Positions 26,861-35,620 are shown, counted from the stretch's first letter. The stretch: DNA of 44,215 nt from Oscillospiraceae bacterium (GCA_015068495.1 SVKL01000015.1:1-44215); one strand, 5' to 3'. Notes: generated by a model from the sequence alone, not told the origin. Made by a program: numbers and translations.

Positions 26861-27892
26861 ATGAATGCAATGACCGAAATGAGCAAATACCGTCATGAAA
26901 AAGTCCTGTTTGTCAACAATGAGAAGGCAGGCCTGAAGGCGATTATTGCCGTCCACAACACCAATTTGGGCCCCGCCATCGGCGGCTGCCGTCTGTTCCC
27001 CTACGCATCCTACGACGACGCGCTGTTTGATGTTCTGCGTTTGTCCCGCGGTATGTCCCACAAGAACGCAGTTGCCGGTCTGCCCCACGGCGGCGGCAAG
27101 GGCGTTATCATCGCCGACCCCTCTATGAAGACCGAGGCAATGTTCGAGGCCTTCGGCGAGGCTGTGAACAACTTGGGCGGCGACTACATCACCGCTGAGG
27201 ACGTAAACACCGACTGCGACGATGCTTTGATTATGATGCGCAAGACCAACCACATCTGCGGTCTGCCTATGAACTCCGGTGACCCCTCTCCCTTCACCGC
27301 CCGCGGCGTATGGCAGGGCATTAAGGCTACTGCTAAGGTAGCGCTGGGCACAGACTCTCTGGAGGGTCTGACCATTGCCGTGCAGGGTCTGGGCAAGGTT
27401 GGCTATGACCTGTGCCGTCTGCTGAACGAGAGCGGCGCAAAGCTGATTGTTGCCAACCGCAGCAATAAGGCTATGGCAGAAAAGGCTGCTGACGAGTTCG
27501 GCGCAATCATCGTACCCACCAAGGAGATTTACGCACAGCAGTGCGACATTTTCTCCCCCAATGCTATGGGTGCAATTCTGAACCCCAAGACTATTCCTGT
27601 GCTGAACTGTAAGGCAGTTGCCGGCGGCGCTAACAACCAGATTCTGGACGAGGCTTCCGGTCTGGCGCTGAAGGCTCGCGGCATCTACTACGCTCCCGAC
27701 TTCGTTATCAACGGCGGCGGCGTTATCAATGCAGCAGCTGAGGTGGACGGCCCCTACAACAAGGAAGAAGTGCTGAAGAAGGTAGACAACATCTACAACA
27801 CCATCGAGCACATCCTCTCCGAGTCCAAGAAGACCGGCGAGCCCGAAGGCGTCATCGCTACCCGCTTCGCTGAGTCCATCATCTACAAATAA
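26861..27892 (+). CDS. Glu/Leu/Phe/Val-family amino-acid dehydrogenase, leucine-dehydrogenase type
   Basis: 343 residues, the length of leucine/phenylalanine dehydrogenases and well short of about 420-450 for glutamate dehydrogenase. Substrate-binding and catalytic lysines are at K68 (MSHKNAVAGL) and K80 (PHGGGKGVI); the Rossmann motif is QGLGKVGYDL (about 174-183). It interconverts branched-chain or aromatic 2-oxoacids and amino acids with NAD(H) and ammonia. Directly downstream of the oxidoreductase subunits (21-base gap, AGGAGG), so its substrate should be the product of that enzyme. Which amino acid is preferred cannot be read from the sequence. Confidence 0.9.
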   Translation: MNAMTEMSKYRHEKVLFVNNEKAGLKAIIAVHNTNLGPAIGGCRLFPYASYDDALFDVLRLSRGMSHKNAVAGLPHGGGKGVIIADPSMKTEAMFEAFGEAVNNLGGDYITAEDVNTDCDDALIMMRKTNHICGLPMNSGDPSPFTARGVWQGIKATAKVALGTDSLEGLTIAVQGLGKVGYDLCRLLNESGAKLIVANRSNKAMAEKAADEFGAIIVPTKEIYAQQCDIFSPNAMGAILNPKTIPVLNCKAVAGGANNQILDEASGLALKARGIYYAPDFVINGGGVINAAAEVDGPYNKEEVLKKVDNIYNTIEHILSESKKTGEPEGVIATRFAESIIYK

Positions 27893-27907
27893 TCCTAAAC
27901 GGCTATC

Positions 27908-27976
27908 GTAGGGACTGGCCTCCCGGACCGTCCGTTCCCAAATGGGTTTTGGACCGTCGAGGACGCCGGTCCCTAC
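27908..27976. repeat. Palindromic repeat with GTAGGGAC ends
   Basis: Imperfect inverted repeat about 69 bases long, from GTAGGGACTGGCCTCC to GGACGCCGGTCCCTAC, with an inner GGACCGTCC/GGACCGTCGAGG arm. It resembles the hairpins at 36478-36569 (CCCTACG ends) and may belong to the same repeat family. Confidence 0.5.
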
Positions 27977-28009
27977 ATCTGCGTAATAGAGAAAACGAAG
28001 GTATCAACT

Positions 28010-28795
28010 TTGGAATTTATCGATTTTCACACCCACGTCTATCCCGATGCCATTGCCCCCAAGGCCGCAGACAGTATCCGCGTGTTTTACGGCTTCGGCG
28101 AGGAGGCTATGGACGGTACGGCCAAGACCCTGCTGGAGCGGGGCGATGCCGCCGGTACCCACAGGTTTGTGATTCTGCCGGTGGCAATGCGGCCGGACAG
28201 AACCCGCCATATCAATGATTTCATACTGAGCGAAGTGGCGTCCCAGCCCCGTTTTATCGGCTTCGGCACTGTTCACGCGGCGATGGACAAGCTGATGGAG
28301 GAAGTGGAATATATTCAGCAAACCGGCTTGCACGGAATTAAGCTGCACCCGGATTCTCAGGTGTTTGCCATTGACGATGAACGGCTGCTGCCGATGTATG
28401 AGGAGATTCAAGGTAAGCTGCCGGTGATTTTCCATATGGGAGACCACCGCTTCGACTACTCCCACCCCAAGCGGCTTCGCCGGGTGCTGGAATGCTTTCC
28501 GAAGCTGCAGGTGATTGCCGCTCACTTCGGCGCATACGAGCTTTACGAGGAGGCCTATGGCTACCTGAAGGACACCGATTGCTTCTTTGATGTGTCCAGT
28601 TCTCTGATGTTTATGGGCGAGGGTGTAGCAGAAAGTTATGTAAACCGCTATGGCGCAGAGCGCTTTGTCTACGGCAGTGACTACCCTATGTGGGATCCGG
28701 CAGTAGAAATGCAGCGCTTTTTGAAGCTGAAGCTGACCGAGAGCCAGTTTGAGCAGATTGCCCACAAAACGGCGGAAAGAATTCTGAATCTGTAA
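28010..28795 (+). CDS. Amidohydrolase-2 family metal-dependent hydrolase/decarboxylase
   Basis: 261 residues. Motifs: FHTHVYPD at residues 6-13 (HxH metal site), LHGIKLHPDSQ, VIFHMGDH, VIAAHFGA and FVYGSDYPMWDP (metal Asp). This is the amidohydrolase-2 group that includes ACMSD-like decarboxylases and lactonases; the substrate is unknown. I use the TTG at 28010 because GAAGGT lies seven bases upstream and the HxH motif needs this N-terminus. It lies at the end of the oxidoreductase/dehydrogenase cluster but is separated from it by a repeat. Confidence 0.78.
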   Translation: MEFIDFHTHVYPDAIAPKAADSIRVFYGFGEEAMDGTAKTLLERGDAAGTHRFVILPVAMRPDRTRHINDFILSEVASQPRFIGFGTVHAAMDKLMEEVEYIQQTGLHGIKLHPDSQVFAIDDERLLPMYEEIQGKLPVIFHMGDHRFDYSHPKRLRRVLECFPKLQVIAAHFGAYELYEEAYGYLKDTDCFFDVSSSLMFMGEGVAESYVNRYGAERFVYGSDYPMWDPAVEMQRFLKLKLTESQFEQIAHKTAERILNL

Positions 28796-28808
28796 GACAA
28801 CAAAAATA

Positions 28809-28848
28809 TTACGGGCAACCCGATAATGGGTTGCCCGTAGTTTTTATA
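28809..28848. terminator. Bidirectional terminator
   Basis: Stem ACGGGCAACCC/GGGTTGCCCGT, loop of six, then TTTTTAT, between the convergent amidohydrolase and SGNH lipoprotein genes. Confidence 0.82.
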
Positions 28849-28854
28849 TTCGTT

Positions 28855-30345
28855 TTAGGACCACTTTGCGTACAGGGTGATATCCGAGCCGATGGGAGCG
28901 CCGGGAGTTGCCTTTACCTCGTTGGAACGCTCAGCCTTGTAGTACCAGCCTTGGAAGGTCTTGCCTGCTGCGGTCAGTGTGGGCAGGGTATCCGGCAGAC
29001 GGTAGGTAGCGTTGACGGTTGCAGGCTGGGTGCCGTAACCCTTGGTATCGAAGGTGACGGTACACTGCAGGCGGTCAACCAGCTTGCCGGCGAAAGCGGG
29101 AGCAATGTAGCTGGCGTTGCCGGCAGTTTCCTTGGCAACGTAAGAGGGGTTCATAATGATAAACTGATACAGATCCTCTGCAATCTGTGCGTGACCGTCA
29201 TCGTTGGGATGCACGTAGTCAGCCAGATATTGGGTCAGGTGGTCGTTGCTTGCGTTCTTGTAGTACAGATTGCCGTAGCGGTTCAGGTCAATGACGGGAA
29301 TCTTGTAGTGATCGCAGGTCTTGATCAAAGCTTCGCAGTAATCCCGCATAGTCCAGCCGGCGGCGTTGACCTTGTTCTGGTCGCCGTGGCGGGCAGCAGA
29401 ATTGTTGACAACGCTCAAATTTACAAGACCGGGGATGGGAGTAACAAAGAAGAACTTGGTGTTTGCACAGGCAGAGGTCTTGCGGAGCTCTACCACCTGC
29501 TTGCACCAGCGGTTCAGCGCACCGTAAACGGTGGAGGTGCTGTTCTCCAGGAAGGTGCCCATTTCAGTTACGCCATCTACAGCGCAGTTAAAGTCGTTGG
29601 TGCCCATCATAATGGTGACAACTGCTGCGCCGGAGCAGTTTGCCTGTGTTAATTTGCCGAAATTGCATCCGGTAGAGGATGTGGTGCCGGTACACAGAGT
29701 TGTGCCGTTTGCACCCAAATTTGTAAAGGTTGCGCCAAGCTTATCGGCAAGAACCTTTACGTATTTTGTATTTGCACTGCTTGCGCCAATGCCATTGGTG
29801 ATACTGTCACCGATGCAAACGATTTTTTTACCGTTATAATATGTAGAAGAGAGGGGTTGAGGTACCAAAACAGCGTCCTCCGGAGGTGTAGTAGGTGCGG
29901 TAGTGGGTGCAGTGGTGGGTGCGGTAGTGGGTGCGGTAGTGGGTGCGGTAGTAGGCTTGGTGGTGGGCTTCGTGGAAGTGGTAGGCTTCGTGGAAGAAGT
30001 CGGTGTGGTAGAAGAAGTCGGCTTCGTGGAAGAAGTAGGCTTGGTAGAGTTGTTGCTGCTAGAAGTCGGCTTGGTAGAGTTGTTGTTGCCGGAGGTGGGC
30101 TTGGTAGAGCCGCTGCCATCAGCAGGTGTGGTGCTCTCCTCACCGGTTGTTCCGGAAGGCTGGGTCTGGTCGCCGGTCTCTAAGGTGTTGTCGGTACCGT
30201 CTGTGCTTATAGTTTCACCGGTGGAGCCGGTGGTGCTGTCTGCGGAAGGCTTTTTCTTCTTGCAGCCCACCATAACGGTGGCCAGCATACAGGCAACCAG
30301 CAAGACAGAAAGAATTCTAAGTGCCAGGCTATATTTTTTCTTCAT
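28855..30345 (-). CDS. SGNH/GDSL-hydrolase lipoprotein with Thr/Pro linker and C-terminal repeat
   Basis: 496 residues. A lipoprotein signal ends at Cys28 (ATVMVGC). Residues about 33-157 are a Thr/Ser/Pro spacer ending in five near-identical TAPT units. The SGNH esterase domain follows: IVCIGDSITNG (catalytic Ser181), GANGTTL, MMGTNDF and VHPNDDGH (catalytic Asp/His). The last about 65 residues form one Listeria-Bacteroides (Flg_new/InlB B) repeat ending in GWYYKAER...LYAKWS. It should be a membrane-anchored surface esterase reaching through the wall, perhaps deacetylating polysaccharide. GGAGG and a good promoter are present. Confidence 0.88.
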   Translation of the reverse strand: MKKKYSLALRILSVLLVACMLATVMVGCKKKKPSADSTTGSTGETISTDGTDNTLETGDQTQPSGTTGEESTTPADGSGSTKPTSGNNNSTKPTSSSNNSTKPTSSTKPTSSTTPTSSTKPTTSTKPTTKPTTAPTTAPTTAPTTAPTTAPTTPPEDAVLVPQPLSSTYYNGKKIVCIGDSITNGIGASSANTKYVKVLADKLGATFTNLGANGTTLCTGTTSSTGCNFGKLTQANCSGAAVVTIMMGTNDFNCAVDGVTEMGTFLENSTSTVYGALNRWCKQVVELRKTSACANTKFFFVTPIPGLVNLSVVNNSAARHGDQNKVNAAGWTMRDYCEALIKTCDHYKIPVIDLNRYGNLYYKNASNDHLTQYLADYVHPNDDGHAQIAEDLYQFIIMNPSYVAKETAGNASYIAPAFAGKLVDRLQCTVTFDTKGYGTQPATVNATYRLPDTLPTLTAAGKTFQGWYYKAERSNEVKATPGAPIGSDITLYAKWS

Positions 30346-30393
30346 AACAGGACCTCCATATTTTTATACAAAAGGTTCAAATCTAACATATTG

Positions 30394-30422
30394 ATTATAC
30401 GGGAAAACTTCCTAAAAGGCAA
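30394..30422 (-). promoter_or_regulatory. Promoter of the SGNH lipoprotein gene
   Basis: TTGCCT (30422-30417), 17-base spacer, perfect TATAAT (30399-30394). Confidence 0.6.
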
Positions 30423-30437
30423 GAGGGAAAACAGGAA

Positions 30438-31820
30438 TTATACCACAAACAGCTTTTCCTGCAGGGCATAAAGCTTGGCGCAATTTTGCCGGAGCTCTTC
30501 TGCGGAGTAATAATCGGTGGTGTTCCACGTTCTGTCGGCCACAATGGGCAGGTTCAGCAGCAGCTGTTCCCGTTCCACCTGAGGGGTACATTCCCACTGG
30601 CACAGCATACCGCCCATAACCCGGTCACTCAGAGGAACCTCCATGCCGCCGTGGGCAGGAGACTTGGGATTCCAGTTGTCCCACTTGGCGATATGCCAGC
30701 CATCCTCTGCCGCATTCCACTTGCAGTTTTCCCGGGGCGTGATGTAAAGAGGCTTCCAAGATGCGTTGATGACCCGGAAACCGGCATCCAAAAGCTGCGG
30801 TGCAACCTGATAATAGCTTTCCCACACAACCACAATGGTGTCACGGGAAATATCCTCTGTGCCTTCTGCCGGGAAACCCTCCCAAACGATGGGAGTTTTG
30901 CCCACAGAGAAGCAAATATCGGTGATTTTCTTCACAAAGTGGGAATACAGGGTCTTGCTGTCGGGGATGTTGTGGTCAGCCATATATTTCCGGCAGAGCT
31001 TGCAATGGTCCCAGCGGGAGTAGGCAGCCTCGTCACAGCCGATATGCAGGTAGGGAGAATAGTGGAAAATTGCGGCAAGCTCAGCAAGCATCTTCTCAAT
31101 GGTTTCGAAAACGCCCTCTTTACCGATGCACATAATCAGGTCGGGCTTGGTTGCGTATTCGTCATCGTACTCGTTGGCAAATTCCGCTGCGCACCGGCGC
31201 ACAAGGGTACTGGCGTGGCCGATTCCCTCAAATTCGGGGATCAGAATGATGCCGGCTTCGTGGGCATACTCCACAAGATATGCAATCTCCGCCTTTGTGT
31301 AGCAGGCGCCGGGGATTGCGGCGTTGGGCAGGCAGTCAAAGGGCATTGTCCAGCCCTCATCGTCTGTCAGATGCAGCTGGAGATACCGGTATTTATTTAA
31401 GTAGCACAGATCCACATAGGAAAGCAAATAGGAGAAATCGTGCCATTTGCGGGCTAGGTCCACCGACAGCCCGCGGAAATCCCGGTCCGGCTTTTGCTGC
31501 ATTTTTACGTTAGCCAAGGTCAGTACACCGTTATGATATTCAATCAGCTGCAGCATTGTGGCAAGTCCGTAGCCGGCACCCTCCACGCTGGAGGCAAAAA
31601 CCGTGTCGCCGGCAATGCGGAATTCATTTTCCCCAAGACTTTCGTCCACACAAACGTGGATGCCGCCGTTGCCCTCCCGGAACACCACGCCGTATAATTT
31701 TACTGCCATTCGCTTAAAGGCCTTATAGGCGAAGAAAAGGGCAGGCGCAAGGGAGATGCAGGGGGTGATTGTGATGGCGTCTCCTGCACAGACGGCATTG
31801 CTTTTTGGCATAAGCTGCAT
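30438..31820 (-). CDS. GH20 beta-N-acetylhexosaminidase
   Basis: 460 residues. A GH20b-like N-terminal domain is followed by the catalytic barrel: RDFRGLSVDLARKWH (about residue 117), LHLTDDEGW, LIPEFEGIGHAS and YLHIGCDEAAYS, where the adjacent Asp-Glu is the catalytic pair. No signal peptide is visible, so it likely works inside the cell on imported GlcNAc- or GalNAc-containing oligosaccharides. The ATG at 31820 has GGAGG eight bases upstream; the longer frame to 31889 runs through the promoter and is rejected. Confidence 0.88.
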   Translation of the reverse strand: MQLMPKSNAVCAGDAITITPCISLAPALFFAYKAFKRMAVKLYGVVFREGNGGIHVCVDESLGENEFRIAGDTVFASSVEGAGYGLATMLQLIEYHNGVLTLANVKMQQKPDRDFRGLSVDLARKWHDFSYLLSYVDLCYLNKYRYLQLHLTDDEGWTMPFDCLPNAAIPGACYTKAEIAYLVEYAHEAGIILIPEFEGIGHASTLVRRCAAEFANEYDDEYATKPDLIMCIGKEGVFETIEKMLAELAAIFHYSPYLHIGCDEAAYSRWDHCKLCRKYMADHNIPDSKTLYSHFVKKITDICFSVGKTPIVWEGFPAEGTEDISRDTIVVVWESYYQVAPQLLDAGFRVINASWKPLYITPRENCKWNAAEDGWHIAKWDNWNPKSPAHGGMEVPLSDRVMGGMLCQWECTPQVEREQLLLNLPIVADRTWNTTDYYSAEELRQNCAKLYALQEKLFVV

Positions 31821-31857
31821 AAAAATATCCTCCAAAAAAGGTAAAAATCGTAAAATC

Positions 31858-31886
31858 ATATTACCATACAGGCAATGGGCTGTCAA
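31858..31886 (-). promoter_or_regulatory. Promoter of the GH20 gene
   Basis: Perfect TTGACA (31886-31881), 17-base spacer, TAATAT (31863-31858). Confidence 0.7.
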
Positions 31887-31925
31887 CAAAATACGACATC
31901 AAAAAGGCTAAAAAACGCGGCATTT

Positions 31926-32822
31926 TTATGCCTGTTCAATTGCCGGTTTTTCCAAGCATTCCAGCTCCTTGCGGTAGGCGTTGGGCGTCTTGCCGCAGCT
32001 GCGGCGGAATATCTTGGTAAAATAAGAATTGCTGTTAAAGCCACAGCGCAGCGCAATGTCGGTAATGGAAAGATTTGTAGTTTCCAAAAGCTTTTTGGCA
32101 ACCTGAATCCGGTATTCGATCAGATAATCCGTGGGGGATTGGTGAATGGACTCCCGGAAGCAGCGCAGACACTCCCGGGTACTGACCGCCGCGGCATCGG
32201 CAATTTGCTCCAAGGTCAGCTTTTCGGCGTAGTTTTCCTGAATAAATGCCATCATTGTCAGAATGCGGTCTTGGTTTTTGGATGCAGCCCGGTATGCGCT
32301 GCCGTCAGATTCCTGAATGACCTTCAGCAGAAACAGCCAAATTTCCCCAAGCAAGCTCCGTGTCTGGAATTCCACATCTGTTTGGGCTTGCAGCTGGGAC
32401 AGCTGCCGCAATTTCCCCAAAAGGCTGCGCTGCGCCTCGGTCTCTCCCCGGAAGCACAGCATATCGATGTCCTTGTTTTGGGTAACGGGGTTGAGGTATT
32501 TGGTTTCAAACACGCTTTTGAAATGTCCCCCCAAAAAAACCGGATGGAACAGGTGAGAATCCAAAATGCAGGCGTCTACATTTTCCACTGTAATTAAGGC
32601 GTTGCTGTTGGTAAAGTAGGCTTCGCCTTTTTGCAGGGTCACCGTGCGTGTGGGGGTCGAAAGCTTTAAGCACCCTTCCGCCACATAGCCAAATTCCAGC
32701 GCCTCGTGCCAGTGCCACGGGACAGTGGTTTCCCGCATATCCGTGTGGTGATAGGCATAGGGGTATTCGTTGTGAAGCCCCTCCACCTCTTCCATCATAT
32801 TCCGTCTGATTTGCAGTTTCAT
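31926..32822 (-). CDS. AraC-family transcriptional regulator
   Basis: 298 residues. The N-terminal cupin-like sensor (PWHWHEALEFGYVAEG, about residues 34-49) precedes a C-terminal double helix-turn-helix (EKLTLEQIADAAAVSTREC and SITDIALRCGFNSNSYFTKIF, about 200-290). It probably controls the GH20 gene immediately downstream on the same strand in response to a sugar. The ATG at 32822 has AAGGA upstream; an in-frame ATG at 32843 is also possible. Confidence 0.88.
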   Translation of the reverse strand: MKLQIRRNMMEEVEGLHNEYPYAYHHTDMRETTVPWHWHEALEFGYVAEGCLKLSTPTRTVTLQKGEAYFTNSNALITVENVDACILDSHLFHPVFLGGHFKSVFETKYLNPVTQNKDIDMLCFRGETEAQRSLLGKLRQLSQLQAQTDVEFQTRSLLGEIWLFLLKVIQESDGSAYRAASKNQDRILTMMAFIQENYAEKLTLEQIADAAAVSTRECLRCFRESIHQSPTDYLIEYRIQVAKKLLETTNLSITDIALRCGFNSNSYFTKIFRRSCGKTPNAYRKELECLEKPAIEQA

Positions 32823-32977
32823 AATGCAGTTATCCTTATACAAAAATAATAATATTGGCGATATCGTTATATATTTAGGCGGTAATTTGCTTTCAAAAGC
32901 GGTAGATTAAGTTATAATAATTATAGCAAAGGAAATAAGGTAAGTAAAGAGGCTTTTTCAGGAATAAGGAGGTTTTT

Positions 32978-33055
32978 ATGGTTGTTGTTTATTTTTTGAT
33001 TTTAGGATCTGTTGTTTTCGGCTTGAATGTTCTTGAAAACAAGCTTTCCCATTGA
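32978..33055 (+). CDS. 25-residue hydrophobic orphan peptide
   Basis: A very short frame with an excellent ribosome-binding site (AAGGAGG, six bases before the ATG). The peptide is MVVVYFLILGSVVFGLNVL followed by ENKLSH: one hydrophobic helix and a short polar tail. A TATAAT box lies at 32913-32918 and a strong terminator follows at 33077, so it has a complete single-gene transcription unit. No family recognised; it could be a small membrane peptide or a regulatory peptide. Confidence 0.5.
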   Translation: MVVVYFLILGSVVFGLNVLENKLSH

Positions 33056-33076
33056 TTGGTCGGGAATATCTGCTAA

Positions 33077-33117
33077 CAAAAACAGCCCACACCGCAGGGT
33101 GTGGGCTGCTTTTTTCT
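33077..33117. terminator. Bidirectional terminator
   Basis: Stem CAGCCCACACC/GGTGTGGGCTG flanked by A-run and T-run, between the 25-aa peptide and the convergent PLP-enzyme gene. Confidence 0.85.
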
Positions 33118-34393
33118 ATTTCTGCGCCAGTTCCTTGGTAACAGCCAAAAAGCGGTGAATGTCATCTGCACCGTGGCAGTGCAGGGGAGATACCCGGATT
33201 GCGCCGGTAAGCCCCAGCGCCTCCACAATCCGCTTGGCGTACATACTGCGATTGCTGCGGTCACAGACGATTACGCCCCGCTTTTCGTATTCCTTTACCG
33301 CGTCGGACACATCCATTCCCGTAATGCCAATGGCGGCAATCAAATCCCGCCGATGTAGCGCCAATCCGTCAGCAAAGACCTGAACACCGGGAATATGCCG
33401 CAAACCGGGTTGCGTTTCCGTTCCCTCCAGTAAAAGGGAGAGCAATGCCCGTTCCTGCAAATGGATGCGCTCCATTCCCGTCCGGTACAGACTTTTGCGG
33501 TTGGTATCCTTGCTAAAGCGGGAGCCAATCCGGCAGACATAGTCGATGACCGCCAGCATAGCTGCAAAATTGCCGGGGCTGGGTGTTCCCAGCGCAAAAA
33601 CCGTCGGATCCTTTTGCAGCAGCTTCCGATGGGTAAGCTGCGCCATCCGGTCTGAAACCCAGCCAAAGCCGCAGCCGCGAATACCGAAGAATTTATAGGG
33701 GGCAAAATTCGCTCCGTCAACGCCTAATTGCTCCACATCCAAAGCGCAGTGGGGCGCATGCTGAACGGCATCGGTCAGAATATAAAGCTCCGGCTTTTTT
33801 TGTCTTGCTTTGCGGACGATTGCTTCGATATCCATAATGGCGCCGGTGACATTGGAAGCCGACATAACGCTGAGCAGACAGGTGTTCTCATCCACAAGAC
33901 TTGCCGCTGCATCCGGGTCAATCGCGCCGGTAGCATGATCTGCAGGAATCACCCGCAATTCTTTACCTGTTTTTTGGCAATAATATGCCACTGCGTCAAA
34001 GGAAGAGGGATGCTCCAAAACAGACACCACAGCGTTGGTGCCGGGAACATTCTCCATAATGAGCTCAACCATATGAAACATAGTCTGGGAAGCTGTCAGC
34101 TCGGTGATCAGTGCACCGTTCTCTGTTCCGAACACATAGGCGAGGATTTCTTTTGTGCCGTTTTGCACGATTTCGTTCAGCTCCAGCGCCTGCGCGTGAA
34201 ACCGCTCCGGACAGTCGGGAAGCATCTCCAGTCGGGCTTTTGCCTCCACGGCGGCTTTCAGCCGCAGAGAGCCGCCGGAGTTGTCAAAAATCAGCCTTTT
34301 TGCGCCGTTTTTATCCAAATCAGCATAATAAAATTCTTCTTTTAAGGCTTTTTGCAAAGCCGTATCAAACAAAATTCCCTGTGTGTTGTCCAT
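33116..34393 (-). CDS. Class V aminotransferase-fold PLP enzyme
   Basis: 425 residues. The fold of cysteine-desulfurase-like/class V aminotransferases is shown by IFDNSGGSLR (residues 35-44), VLEHPSSFDAVAYY, SASNVTGAIMDI, ILTDAVQHAPH (PLP Asp) and ANFAPYKFFGIRGCGFGW, whose Lys should bind PLP. No catalytic Cys loop typical of NifS/IscS is evident, so it may be an aminotransferase or lyase on an unknown amino compound. AAAGGAG precedes the ATG. It is 12 bases downstream of the sialidase-like gene, in one operon. Confidence 0.8.
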   Translation of the reverse strand: MDNTQGILFDTALQKALKEEFYYADLDKNGAKRLIFDNSGGSLRLKAAVEAKARLEMLPDCPERFHAQALELNEIVQNGTKEILAYVFGTENGALITELTASQTMFHMVELIMENVPGTNAVVSVLEHPSSFDAVAYYCQKTGKELRVIPADHATGAIDPDAAASLVDENTCLLSVMSASNVTGAIMDIEAIVRKARQKKPELYILTDAVQHAPHCALDVEQLGVDGANFAPYKFFGIRGCGFGWVSDRMAQLTHRKLLQKDPTVFALGTPSPGNFAAMLAVIDYVCRIGSRFSKDTNRKSLYRTGMERIHLQERALLSLLLEGTETQPGLRHIPGVQVFADGLALHRRDLIAAIGITGMDVSDAVKEYEKRGVIVCDRSNRSMYAKRIVEALGLTGAIRVSPLHCHGADDIHRFLAVTKELAQK

Positions 34394-34405
34394 AGCTGTT
34401 CTCCT

Positions 34406-35512
34406 TTATTCGGGAATCAGATCACCCAGCTTTACATATCGTATGGCGTCTTTTCCCCGTACCATCGGGTTGCCGATTTGATATTCCAAAGCAAGCTCGC
34501 TGGTGCTGTATGCCAGATAAACGTCATTCAGAATATCTGCGATGGCAACGTTGACCATTCCGTATTTCCGATACAAATCTGCCACGACCGTTTGTTCTTC
34601 CCCGTACACCAAACGGATGGATGTCCGCCCCTGCTGAATTGCAGGACGGTGGGCGGTGTCGTCATTTAGATAGTTGTAGGACATCAAAATGTTTTTATTA
34701 TAAACGATGAGCCTCGGCCTGCATTGGATGCTGCCACTGAAGAAGGAAGGCTCTGTCCAAGTGTTTCCCCCGTCTGGGGAGGAAACAAAAGCGATGGAAT
34801 CGATGGCTTTGTCGGTCCTGTAAATGGCATAGATTTTTTCGCCTAGGAATTTGTATTCAAATTCATACTGGGCAGGATGGGGGAACACGGCGAAGAATTC
34901 CACGCTGGCGCCGTTATCTTGGGAGCGGAAGAGAATCGGCTCGGCATAATAGCTCACAGCGGCGCTGTACACACAGCCGTCTTCGCCACGAAAATACCCA
35001 CAATGCCCAACTTGCTCGGTTTTTACATATTTGTGGTTCTGATACCCACGGGATTCCAAATACGCAAACTGGGCAGACAGGCAAAGGGGCGCAACACTGC
35101 CGTCTTCCTTTCGGAGCATAACCGCCTTTTCCTCGGTGAGCGTATTGGAAAGGACGTCATAATCCTTGTAGCACCAGCTGTGATCCCCCTCGGCGCAGCT
35201 GTTTTTCTCATAAAAAACTCTCACCTTGCCATCCCCCAGACCGAGGATGTTGGGGCAGTATACCTTTTCTCCCTCTGCTACCGTGACAAAACGGATGTTG
35301 GTAGGCTGGGAGGCAGGGAAGCAGGAAAGGGCAACCTTTTCCCGGGATTCTCCGTAATTGCCTTGAAAGCCCGGCATATAGGCGCAGAACATAATGCCGT
35401 ATTTTGCATCAAAGGCAAGGGCAGCGCCGTCTGCGCTGGTCTGGGTCAGTCCGTCGTTAATTTGTACGGAATGTTCCAGTTTGGCACGCAGTGTTTCGTT
35501 CTTGGTTTCCAT
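34406..35512 (-). CDS. Sialidase-like beta-propeller protein
   Basis: 368 residues. One clear Asp-box (SSPDGGNTW, about residue 248) and weaker ones (RSQDNGASV) indicate a sialidase/neuraminidase-type beta-propeller. No signal peptide, and the conserved sialidase Arg triad is not obvious, so it may be an intracellular glycosidase or lyase-like protein with another substrate. AAGGA precedes the ATG. It is followed closely by the PLP enzyme and faces a divergent AraC regulator that probably controls both. Confidence 0.6.
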   Translation of the reverse strand: METKNETLRAKLEHSVQINDGLTQTSADGAALAFDAKYGIMFCAYMPGFQGNYGESREKVALSCFPASQPTNIRFVTVAEGEKVYCPNILGLGDGKVRVFYEKNSCAEGDHSWCYKDYDVLSNTLTEEKAVMLRKEDGSVAPLCLSAQFAYLESRGYQNHKYVKTEQVGHCGYFRGEDGCVYSAAVSYYAEPILFRSQDNGASVEFFAVFPHPAQYEFEYKFLGEKIYAIYRTDKAIDSIAFVSSPDGGNTWTEPSFFSGSIQCRPRLIVYNKNILMSYNYLNDDTAHRPAIQQGRTSIRLVYGEEQTVVADLYRKYGMVNVAIADILNDVYLAYSTSELALEYQIGNPMVRGKDAIRYVKLGDLIPE

Positions 35513-35591
35513 AGCAGGTCTTCCTTTCTGCTTTTTTTGCTATTGTACTATATCAAAAAAGAAATATAAATTGCTAAAATAGTATTTTATA

Positions 35592-35620
35592 TTGAAAAAC
35601 AAGCAAAGCTATGGTACAGT
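35592..35620 (+). promoter_or_regulatory. Promoter reaching directly to an AraC-gene ATG
   Basis: TTGAAA (35592-35597), 17-base spacer, TACAGT (35615-35620). The expected transcription start, about seven bases after the -10 box, falls on the ATG at 35627. Confidence 0.6.

Noticed and set aside
29857..30394. Val/Gly-rich repeated frames opposite the SGNH lipoprotein linker
   Set aside because: They are translations of the TAPT repeat DNA in the wrong strand or frame and lack initiation signals.
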